7,472 nt of DNA, from assembly GCA_001775255.1 (NCBI GenBank), contig MFCJ01000070.1, positions 1 to 7,472 on the forward strand, given 5' to 3'. This document shows, one piece after another, positions 1-5,068 of this stretch; position 1 is the first letter of the stretch, and each line of letters begins with the position of its first letter. A program made the translations under genes and the position numbers. The stretch is from Candidatus Dadabacteria bacterium RIFCSPHIGHO2_12_FULL_53_21 (GTDB lineage: Bacteria; Desulfobacterota_D; UBA1144; Nemesobacterales; UBA2774). The notes beneath the pieces were generated by a model. That model was not told where the DNA came from, did no database searches, and saw only the letters and a list, made by a program, of their open reading frames with translations.

Positions 1-54
1 ACTTAGGCTCCTGTACCTAACCGTGTGGGGGTTCGACTCCCCCCTCTCGCACCA
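1..54 (+). tRNA. tRNA-Leu (anticodon UAG), 3' part only
   Basis: This is the 3' portion of a leucine tRNA gene whose 5' half lies before the window. The window opens on the last base of the 5' anticodon stem (A1). The anticodon loop is 2-8 (CTTAGGC) with anticodon TAG at 4-6, followed by the 3' anticodon stem TCCTG at 9-13. A 13-nt variable region (14-26) can form a short arm, as expected of a class II tRNA. The T arm is GGGGG (27-31), loop TTCGACT (32-38), CCCCC (39-43). The acceptor 3' strand CTCTCGC (44-50) is followed by discriminator A and an encoded CCA ending at 54. The long variable region together with the UAG anticodon identifies leucine. The missing 5' half should begin GCGAGAG. 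Confidence 0.93.
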
Positions 55-181
55 ATTTTACGCCGGCATTGATTTCCGTATGAATAATCCGGGACCAGCT
101 TCTTTCCATAGGGAAATCGGCACTACGTGAGTAAAGGCGCCCGGGAACGGCTAAATTATTAAGGATCGGAGAAATCTAAAA

Positions 182-196
182 GCACACATTGTGTGC
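182..196. promoter_or_regulatory. Perfect palindrome, candidate operator
   Basis: GCACACA (182-188), a single T (189), then TGTGTGC (190-196) form an exact 7+1+7 inverted repeat. It ends 3 nt before the proposed -35 element of the promoter at 200-227, so its centre is near -45 from the expected start site. That position suits a dimeric activator or a repressor. The symmetry is seen directly; the operator role is inferred, and I cannot name the regulator. The element is too short, and lacks a T-tract, to be a convincing terminator. Confidence 0.45.
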
Positions 197-199
197 CCG

Positions 200-227
200 T
201 TGTACTCGGCGGTTAAAATGTTATAAT
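200..227 (+). promoter_or_regulatory. Candidate sigma70 promoter P1 (extended -10) for the desaturase
   Basis: A perfect -10 hexamer TATAAT (222-227) is preceded by TGT (219-221), giving a complete extended -10 motif. A weak -35, TTGTAC (200-205), lies 16 bp upstream and matches the consensus at three of six bases. The predicted start is near 234, which leaves a leader of about 200 to 250 nt before the desaturase start codon. It is the best promoter-like sequence between the tRNA and the desaturase. Confidence 0.55.
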
Positions 228-325
228 ATCGCTCTAATAAATTCACCCTTCAACCACTCATCCGGATCTATTCGATCGGAAACAGGCTAGAGAGTGATAA
301 AATTGCAGGGTTAGAAAAGGGGAAT

Positions 326-354
326 TTGACAGGTCCGGTTGATCGCCTTATTGG
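326..354 (+). promoter_or_regulatory. Candidate second promoter P2 for the desaturase
   Basis: A perfect -35 hexamer TTGACA (326-331) is followed after 17 bp by TATTGG (349-354), a poor -10 with three of six matches. If used, transcription would start near 361, a leader of about 75 nt to the TTG at 436 or about 123 nt to the ATG at 484. The weak -10 makes this less certain than the upstream promoter. Confidence 0.25.
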
Positions 355-363
355 AAGTACCGA

Positions 364-423
364 ATGCGAAGCGGATTGGAATATAACATTAAGCCCGCTC
401 AGGCGCTTCAGGCTTCAATTTAA
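364..423 (+). CDS. Possible 19-codon leader ORF upstream of the desaturase
   Basis: ATG at 364 has a modest Shine-Dalgarno-like GGAAG (353-357) 6 nt upstream and runs 19 codons to TAA at 421-423. It is in the same frame as the desaturase, and the first possible desaturase start (TTG 436) follows 12 nt after the stop. It could be a leader peptide, a remnant of a longer desaturase N-terminus cut by a nonsense codon, or chance. Its predicted peptide resembles nothing I recognise. Confidence that it is translated is low. Confidence 0.15.
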   Translation: MRSGLEYNIKPAQALQASI

Positions 424-483
424 TCGATTCCAGGGTTGTACTCAATACTATCGAACGCGGATCACGGCCTGACTAATCAGACT

Positions 484-1593
484 ATGAATCAGATTAACAC
501 TTCGGCAGAAATTAACGGCCGCTCGAACTCGAAAATACGCTTTACTCCGAACACGGAGTTCGAGAAGGAGCTCAAGAAACGGGTATCCGTATACTTCGAG
601 GAGAACCCCGTTTCCAAAAAGGACAACGGCACGATGTATCTCAAGACATTTATCGCGGTCCTGTGGGTGGCGGCTTCGTATTCACTCCTGGTATTCGCAG
701 GGCTTCCGGTCTGGGGATTGATACTCGCGGCCGTATCCCTGAGCGTTGCGCTGAACGCGCTCTCGTTCAACGTGATGCACGACGCGCTCCACGGGGCCTA
801 TTCCGAGCGCCCGTGGGTGAACAAGCTGATGGGGCACTTCCTCGACCTCATCGGCGGGAGCTCCTATTTCTGGTACAGGAAGCACAACTACTTCCACCAT
901 TCCTATCCCAATATCGCGGGGCACGACGACGACATAGAGGCGGGGATCTTCGCGCGCCTGAGCCCTCATCACAAGAGGTATTTCTTCCACCGCTTTCAGC
1001 ACATATATATATGGCCCCTATACGGGTTCCTCGCGATCAAGTGGCACCTGTTCGACGACTTCTACACATTCTTTACGAAAAAAATAAACGGGCACGAGAT
1101 AGACCGCCCCGGGGGATGGGACGCGGCAGTCTTTTTCGGCGGGAAGCTGTTCTTCCTCACGATGGCTTTCGTGATACCGCTCTACTTCTATCCCGTCCTC
1201 TACGTCATCGTATTCTACATGCTGGTGGCGTTACTCCAGGGGCTCATAATGTCGGTCGTGTTCCAGCTCGCCCACTGCAACGAGGACGCCGGGTTCCCCA
1301 TGCACTCGGGGGAAACGAAACAGATGGGTACGAGCTGGATGGTGCATCAGCTGAGCACCACCACTGATTTCGGCAAGGACAACCATTTCCTTACGTGGTA
1401 CCTCGGGGGGCTCAACTATCAGGTGGAGCATCACCTGTTCCCGAAGATATGCCACGTCAACTATCCCGCCCTCTCGCGGATAGTCGAGGACACGTGCAGG
1501 GAATACAGCGTCACCTATAACGCCTACAAAGGCTTCTTCTCCGGGCTCCGCTCCCATTACAAATGGCTCAGATTCCTCGGCCAGGCGGGGTAG
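484..1593 (+). CDS. Membrane fatty acid desaturase, front-end (acyl-lipid/linoleoyl-CoA type) family
   Basis: This is an integral membrane di-iron enzyme that would introduce a cis double bond into a fatty acyl chain using O2 and an electron donor, affecting membrane fluidity. From ATG 484 it has 369 residues. The three histidine boxes are HDALH (99-103), HNYFHH (134-139) and QVEHH (313-317). The glutamine-led third box is typical of front-end (delta-5/delta-6-like) desaturases. Paired hydrophobic stretches at about 54-95 and 220-265 fit a four-helix fold. No cytochrome b5 domain (HPGG) is present, so the electron donor must be separate. The start is uncertain: TTG 436 is in frame and adds 16 residues, but neither start has a convincing Shine-Dalgarno sequence, and similarity to the family seems to begin later. 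Arginine codons are mainly CGC, unlike its neighbours. Substrate and regiospecificity cannot be read from sequence. Confidence 0.88.
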   Translation: MNQINTSAEINGRSNSKIRFTPNTEFEKELKKRVSVYFEENPVSKKDNGTMYLKTFIAVLWVAASYSLLVFAGLPVWGLILAAVSLSVALNALSFNVMHDALHGAYSERPWVNKLMGHFLDLIGGSSYFWYRKHNYFHHSYPNIAGHDDDIEAGIFARLSPHHKRYFFHRFQHIYIWPLYGFLAIKWHLFDDFYTFFTKKINGHEIDRPGGWDAAVFFGGKLFFLTMAFVIPLYFYPVLYVIVFYMLVALLQGLIMSVVFQLAHCNEDAGFPMHSGETKQMGTSWMVHQLSTTTDFGKDNHFLTWYLGGLNYQVEHHLFPKICHVNYPALSRIVEDTCREYSVTYNAYKGFFSGLRSHYKWLRFLGQAG

Positions 1594-1676
1594 GGCGGAT
1601 ACTGATTCATCCCGGTCACCCGGTGCCTTTCGGATCGAGTACCGCCGACGGCGGATGCAGGCAAGGCTTACCGCGA

Positions 1677-1702
1677 GCGGAATCGTTTCAGTTGATTCCC
1701 GC
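1677..1702 (+). terminator. Weak hairpin, possible desaturase terminator
   Basis: GCGGAATC (1677-1684) pairs with GATTCCCGC (1694-1702) with one bulged C, around a 9-nt loop. It lies 83 nt after the desaturase stop. No T-run follows, only the AT-rich ATCATAAATATT, so intrinsic termination would be inefficient. A smaller hairpin, CCGCC-GAC-GGCGG (1642-1654), precedes it. Read-through into tig is possible. Confidence 0.25.
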
Positions 1703-1726
1703 ATCATAAATATTCCGATTAATAAA

Positions 1727-1756
1727 TTGTTCATAATTAATATTGTCATGTATACT
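1727..1756 (+). promoter_or_regulatory. Candidate promoter region for tig
   Basis: The spacer between the desaturase and tig turns very AT-rich from about 1705. The best pairing is -35 TTGTTC (1727-1732), 18 bp, then -10 TATACT (1751-1756, five of six matches), giving a start near 1763 and a leader of about 70 nt. Other -10-like hexamers downstream are TATAGA (1768-1773), TATTAT (1786-1791) and TATAAA (1800-1805), so the exact promoter is unsure. I saw no CIRCE element and no obvious heat-shock sigma32 motif. Confidence 0.4.
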
Positions 1757-1820
1757 TACTAACTTTTTATAGAAAGCGGGTAAGGTATTATCAACATTGT
1801 ATAAATTATCAGACGGACCG

Positions 1821-1825
1821 AGAGG
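1821..1825 (+). promoter_or_regulatory. Ribosome binding site of tig
   Basis: AGAGG lies 9 nt before ATG 1835, in a purine-rich stretch that continues to the start codon. It supports 1835 as the trigger factor start. Confidence 0.6.
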
Positions 1826-1834
1826 TAGAGAGAT

Positions 1835-3163
1835 ATGAAAGTGAGCATCGAGAATTTGAGCGGGACCGAGAGGAAAGTAGACGTCGTAATCCCCGTAGAG
1901 GTCGTGAAGGAGAAACGGAACGAGGTCTTCGGCGAAATACGTAAGAACGCCAAGATAAAGGGTTTCCGCCCGGGTAAAGCGCCCGCGGGCGTGGTCGAAT
2001 CCGTCTACAGGAAAGAGATACTGGGCGAGACCGCGACGAGGCTCGTCACGGACTCTCTCGAAGGGGCGCTCAAAGAGGTATCGGCGCACCCGATAAGCAG
2101 GCCGCAGATAAATCCGCCAGACCTGTTCGAGACGGACAAGGACTTCCACTACTCCGCCGTATTCGAGGTGCTTCCCGTATTCGACCTCGCGGAATACAAG
2201 GGGCTCCCGCTTAAGAGGGAGATACACGAGGTAAGGGAAGAGGACGTCGATCATACTATTGAGCACCTTATCGAGCACAGGGCCGAAATAAAACCGTACG
2301 AAGGGGAGAAGGCGGTCGAGAACGGGGACGTCGCGATAGTCGATTTCGAGGGCACGATAGACGGCGTGCCGGTGAAGGATTTGAAGAGGTCGGGGCTCCA
2401 GTTCCTGGTAGGTCACGACAGGCTCATACCGGAGTTCGAAGAGAACGTCATTGGAATGAAGAAGGGGGAGACGAAGGAATTCGACGTCAGCTACGGAGAG
2501 GACTTCCAGATAAAGGAAGCAGCCGGGAAGGCCGTACGTTACAAATTTTCGGTGAAGGACGTGCTCAAGAGGACGTTGCCCGAGCTCGATGACGAGCTCG
2601 CGAAAGAGGTCGGAATGGAGGACGTGTCCGCGCTCAAGGGGCAGGTAAAAGAGGATTTGAAAAGGCAGTCGGAGCAGCAGTCGGAAGCCAAGGTGAGACA
2701 GCAGGTGGTAGACGCTCTCGTCGACAAAAATACGGTCGACGCCCCGCCGAGCCTCGTCAATGAAGAGGTCGGGAGGCTCGCCCGTAACATGGTGCAGAGC
2801 CTCCGCCAGCGCGGGCTCAATATTCAAACCCTCGACGACGCGTCGAAGGCCGCTCTCGCCGAACGCGCGCTCAGGAACGTGAAGACCTCCATCGTACTCG
2901 CCGAGATACGCAAAAAAGAGGATATAAAGGTCACGGACGAAGACATCGACAGGAGCCTTTCGGGCATCGCCGCAAGCTACAACATGGCGGCCGAACAGGT
3001 GCGGGAGGTATACCGCAAGAACGACCTGTTGGAAGGGCTCGAAGCGAGTCTCGCCGAGCAAAAAGTCATTGATTTCATTATAGAAAATGCGACGATCGAA
3101 GAGGTTCCGGGGGAGCCGATTCACGTTGACAATAAAGGGGAGAATCAGTATACTCAAGAATAA
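1835..3163 (+). CDS. tig: Trigger factor (ribosome-associated chaperone, peptidyl-prolyl isomerase)
   Basis: Trigger factor binds the ribosome near the exit tunnel, shields nascent chains and has FKBP-type prolyl isomerase activity; it is cytoplasmic. The 442-residue length is normal for the family. The N-terminal ribosome-binding domain carries the signature loop GFRPGKAP at 43-50. The FKBP-like domain begins around 155-165 (NGDVAIVDF at 163-171) and ends near 245. The rest (about 255-430) is the helical C-terminal substrate-cradling domain, which includes the conserved LPELDDELAKEVG segment. The last residues are a non-conserved polar tail whose codons turn AT-rich and contain a promoter-like sequence. 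The stop TAA shares its last A with the clpP start (TAATG). It heads the tig-clpP-clpX-lon cluster, which links folding with degradation. Confidence 0.97.
   Translation: MKVSIENLSGTERKVDVVIPVEVVKEKRNEVFGEIRKNAKIKGFRPGKAPAGVVESVYRKEILGETATRLVTDSLEGALKEVSAHPISRPQINPPDLFETDKDFHYSAVFEVLPVFDLAEYKGLPLKREIHEVREEDVDHTIEHLIEHRAEIKPYEGEKAVENGDVAIVDFEGTIDGVPVKDLKRSGLQFLVGHDRLIPEFEENVIGMKKGETKEFDVSYGEDFQIKEAAGKAVRYKFSVKDVLKRTLPELDDELAKEVGMEDVSALKGQVKEDLKRQSEQQSEAKVRQQVVDALVDKNTVDAPPSLVNEEVGRLARNMVQSLRQRGLNIQTLDDASKAALAERALRNVKTSIVLAEIRKKEDIKVTDEDIDRSLSGIAASYNMAAEQVREVYRKNDLLEGLEASLAEQKVIDFIIENATIEEVPGEPIHVDNKGENQYTQE
3126..3154 (+). promoter_or_regulatory. Strong sigma70-like promoter inside the 3' end of tig, upstream of clpP
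   Basis: A perfect -35 TTGACA (3126-3131), an optimal 17-bp spacer and -10 TATACT (3149-3154, five of six matches) make this the closest match to a consensus promoter in the window. The expected start is 3161-3163, so the transcript would begin at or within two bases of the clpP ATG at 3163. It would drive clpP-clpX-lon without tig. The sequence match is direct; activity and leaderless translation are inferred. Confidence 0.6.
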
Positions 3164-3762
3164 TGTCCAGCTATGTGCCTATTGTAATTGAACAGACCAG
3201 CAGGGGCGAGAGGGCATATGACATTTTTTCCCGATTACTCAAAGACAGAATAGTGTTCATTGGGTCGCCGATCAACGATCCGGTCGCCGACACGGTGATA
3301 GCGCAGCTGCTTTTTTTAGAATCGGAGAACCCGGAGAAGGACATCTTCGTTTACGTCAATTCACCCGGTGGAAACGTGACCTCCGGCCTCGCGATCTACG
3401 ACACGATGCAGTACATAAAGCCCGATATCGCGACCATGTGCCTCGGGCAGGCGGCCAGCATGGCGGCCGTGCTCCTGGCTGCGGGGACGAAGGGGAAGAG
3501 GTACGCGCTCCCTCATGCTCGCGTGATGCTCCATCAGGTATTGGGGGGCGTCGAGGGGCAGGCGACCGACATAGAGATACACGCAAGGGAAATACTGAGG
3601 ATGCGCGAGGAGCTGAACCGTATTCTGGCGAAGCACACGAACCAGCCTATCGACAGGATATCGAAGGACACGGAGAGGGATTTTTTCCTCCGTCCAAATG
3701 ACGCCTTAGAATACGGTATCGTTGATGCTATAATTTCTAAGAGAGAGGAGGCGGCCAAGTGA
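3163..3762 (+). CDS. clpP: ATP-dependent Clp protease proteolytic subunit ClpP
   Basis: ClpP is the serine peptidase whose two stacked heptamer rings form the degradation chamber fed by ClpX (or ClpA/ClpC). The 199 residues match the usual length. The catalytic triad is Ser99 (GQAASMAA), His124 (MLHQ) and Asp173 (TERDFF); the spacings of 25 and 49 residues equal those of the E. coli enzyme. The NSPGG oxyanion-hole motif is at 66-70. The N-terminus aligns almost directly with the mature E. coli protein (VPIVIEQTSRGER), so any propeptide is at most a few residues. The ATG overlaps the tig stop by one base. The only strong purine run, AAGGGGAG (3135-3142), is about 20 nt away, so initiation probably relies on coupling to tig or on leaderless translation. 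Its stop overlaps the clpX start by 4 nt. Confidence 0.98.
   Translation: MSSYVPIVIEQTSRGERAYDIFSRLLKDRIVFIGSPINDPVADTVIAQLLFLESENPEKDIFVYVNSPGGNVTSGLAIYDTMQYIKPDIATMCLGQAASMAAVLLAAGTKGKRYALPHARVMLHQVLGGVEGQATDIEIHAREILRMREELNRILAKHTNQPIDRISKDTERDFFLRPNDALEYGIVDAIISKREEAAK
3706..3734 (+). promoter_or_regulatory. Possible internal promoter at the end of clpP, upstream of clpX
   Basis: A perfect -10 TATAAT (3729-3734) lies 17 bp after TTAGAA (3706-3711), which matches the -35 consensus at three of six bases. Transcription would start near 3741, just before the clpX ribosome site, giving a leader of about 18 nt. The -10 overlaps codons for a conserved ClpP segment (DAIIS), so a chance match is possible. 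Confidence 0.3.
3746..3751 (+). promoter_or_regulatory. Ribosome binding site of clpX, fixing a GTG start
   Basis: AGGAGG, a full Shine-Dalgarno core, lies 7 nt before GTG 3759. It decides in favour of the GTG start that overlaps the clpP stop codon as GTGA. Confidence 0.85.
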
Positions 3763-5036
3763 CTTCGAGACGCGATACCAAAGAAGGGAAACTATACTGC
3801 TCTTTCTGCGGGAAGAGCCAGAAAGAAGTTAGGAAACTCATTGCGGGACCTACCGTATATATATGCAACGAGTGTATAGAGCTATGTAACGAGATTATCG
3901 CCGACGAGGACGCCAAAGAGGGCGTGCTCAAGAAGCGGTATTCGTCGTTACCCACTCCCTCACAGATAAAGAAGTTCCTGGACGAATACGTGATCGGGCA
4001 GGTAAGGGCTAAGAAGATACTCGCGGTCGCGGTCTATAACCATTACAAAAGAGTCGATCTGAACGCGTACAACGGCGGCAAGAGGAATTCGGACGTCGAG
4101 GTTCAGAAGAGCAATATTCTGATGATAGGGCCCACGGGGAGCGGAAAGACGCTTCTCGCGCAGACCCTCGCGAGGCTCCTCGACGTGCCGTTCACCATAG
4201 TCGACGCCACTTGCTACACAGAGGCGGGATACGTCGGAGAGGACGTCGAGAACATGATAGTGAGCCTGCTCCAGGCTGCGGATTACGACCTTGAAAGGGC
4301 TTCAAAGGGTATTATATATATAGACGAGATAGACAAGCTCGCGAGAAAGACCGGGGACAGCCCGTCTATAACGAGGGACGTTTCCGGCGAGGGCGTGCAG
4401 CAGGCCCTTCTCAAGATCATGGAAGGGACCAAAGCGAACGTGCCGCCAAAGGGCGGTAGGAAGCACCCCCAGCAGGAGTTCCTGCAGGTGGACACGACGA
4501 ACATTCTGTTTATCTGCGGCGGGGCTTTCTGCGGGCTAGAGGACATAGTGAAACAAAGGATCGGGGAGAAGTCGATCGGATTCGAGGCCAATCTCGGAAG
4601 GGCGAAGGAGAAGGACCTGGGGGCGCTGTTAAAAGAAGTGCAGCCCGAGGACCAGATCCAGTACGGGCTCATTCCGGAATTCGTAGGCAGGATACCGGTC
4701 GTCGCCACTCTCGAAGAGCTCAGCGAAGAGTCCTTCGTAGAGATCCTCACCAAACCGAAAAATGCGATTATCAAACAGTTTCAGAAGCTGATGGAGCTCG
4801 AAGGTGTCGAGCTCGAGGTTACGGACGGCGCACTCGCCGCAATCGCCCGCGAGGCTATTTCGAGGAAAACGGGCGCGAGAGGGCTGAGGTCGATCATAGA
4901 GACCGTAATGCTCGATATATCTTATGAGGTTCCGTCGCTTAAAGGGCTAAGGCGTTGTGTTATCACGGAGGACTTAATTAACGGGAAAGGCGACCCCCTC
5001 TTCATTTATGAAGAAGAGGCCCGTCTGGGAACGTAG
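3759..5036 (+). CDS. clpX: ATP-dependent Clp protease ATP-binding subunit ClpX
   Basis: ClpX is a hexameric AAA+ unfoldase that recognises tagged substrates and threads them into ClpP. At 425 residues it matches the family. The N-terminal zinc-binding domain has Cys14, Cys17, Cys36 and Cys39. Walker A is GPTGSGKT at 124-131 and Walker B has Asp189-Glu190 in IIYIDEID. The pore-1 loop is GYVGED (157-162) and the RKH pore loop is 234-236. The IGF tripeptide that docks on ClpP is at 273-275. Sensor 2 is TGARGLR (371-377) with Arg374. All key parts are intact, and the IGF loop shows that it partners with the adjacent ClpP. Translation starts at GTG with a strong ribosome site, overlapping clpP by 4 nt, which implies translational coupling. 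About 13 of 22 arginines use AGG. Confidence 0.98.
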   Translation: MTSRRDTKEGKLYCSFCGKSQKEVRKLIAGPTVYICNECIELCNEIIADEDAKEGVLKKRYSSLPTPSQIKKFLDEYVIGQVRAKKILAVAVYNHYKRVDLNAYNGGKRNSDVEVQKSNILMIGPTGSGKTLLAQTLARLLDVPFTIVDATCYTEAGYVGEDVENMIVSLLQAADYDLERASKGIIYIDEIDKLARKTGDSPSITRDVSGEGVQQALLKIMEGTKANVPPKGGRKHPQQEFLQVDTTNILFICGGAFCGLEDIVKQRIGEKSIGFEANLGRAKEKDLGALLKEVQPEDQIQYGLIPEFVGRIPVVATLEELSEESFVEILTKPKNAIIKQFQKLMELEGVELEVTDGALAAIAREAISRKTGARGLRSIIETVMLDISYEVPSLKGLRRCVITEDLINGKGDPLFIYEEEARLGT

Positions 5037-5055
5037 GATGTGAATCCGGATAGTC

Positions 5056-5061
5056 AAGGAG
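5056..5061 (+). promoter_or_regulatory. Ribosome binding site of lon
   Basis: AAGGAG lies 7 nt before ATG 5069. This chooses 5069 over the in-frame ATGs at 5075 and 5108 and over the out-of-frame ATG at 5064, which opens only a short frame. Confidence 0.75.
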
Positions 5062-5068
5062 ACATGCC

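Larger units (their letters stand above)
55..435. other. Intergenic region between tRNA-Leu and the desaturase
   Basis: No gene of normal length is seen in these 381 bases. Visible elements are: a 7-nt arm GATTTCC (71-77) and a 5-nt arm TTTCC (103-107) that could both pair with GGAAATC (112-118); the palindrome at 182-196; promoter candidates at 200-227 and 326-354; a bulged hairpin at 261-280 (TCC-G-GATC, loop TATTC, GATCGGA); an inverted repeat AAGCC/GGCTT at 391-395/411-415; and a 19-codon ORF at 364-423. There is no clear T-tract terminator after the tRNA. The region is more AT-rich than the flanking genes. Confidence 0.7.

Noticed and set aside
80..130. 16-codon ORF after the tRNA
   Set aside because: It has no ribosome site, no similarity to anything recognisable, and a length expected by chance.
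663..1367. Alternative plus-strand frame inside the desaturase
   Set aside because: The translation is arginine- and proline-rich with no membrane segments or motifs, while the other frame carries all three histidine boxes.
1642..1654. Hairpin CCGCC-GAC-GGCGG as a desaturase terminator
   Set aside because: The stem has only five pairs and no T-run follows; too weak to call alone.
1718..1741. Repeated ATTAAT and AATATT words in the tig upstream spacer
   Set aside because: These are self-complementary words in a very AT-rich stretch and are expected by chance.
1594..1834. CIRCE or sigma32 heat-shock control upstream of tig
   Set aside because: I looked for the TTAGCACTC/GAGTGCTAA repeat and CTTGAA-type heat-shock hexamers and saw neither.
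55..1834. CRISPR array, insertion sequence or integrative element in the accessory interval
   Set aside because: There are no regularly spaced repeats, no transposase or integrase frame, and no convincing second copy of the tRNA 3' end.
1688..3157. Long open frame of 489 codons on the minus strand opposite tig
   Set aside because: It lies antisense to an intact, family-typical tig and shows no recognisable domain. The biased codon use of the sense strand (GAG, CTC, AGG, GTC) avoids stop codons in the reverse frame.
4311..4322. Alternating TATATATA runs in clpX (here and near 3858) and in the desaturase (near 1003)
   Set aside because: They arise from adjacent Ile (ATA) and Tyr (TAT) codons in conserved protein segments and need no regulatory explanation.
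4999..5014. Palindrome TCTTCAT-TT-ATGAAGA near the end of clpX
   Set aside because: It encodes the conserved Leu-Phe-Ile-Tyr-Glu region of ClpX, and no promoter or terminator feature accompanies it, so it is probably incidental.
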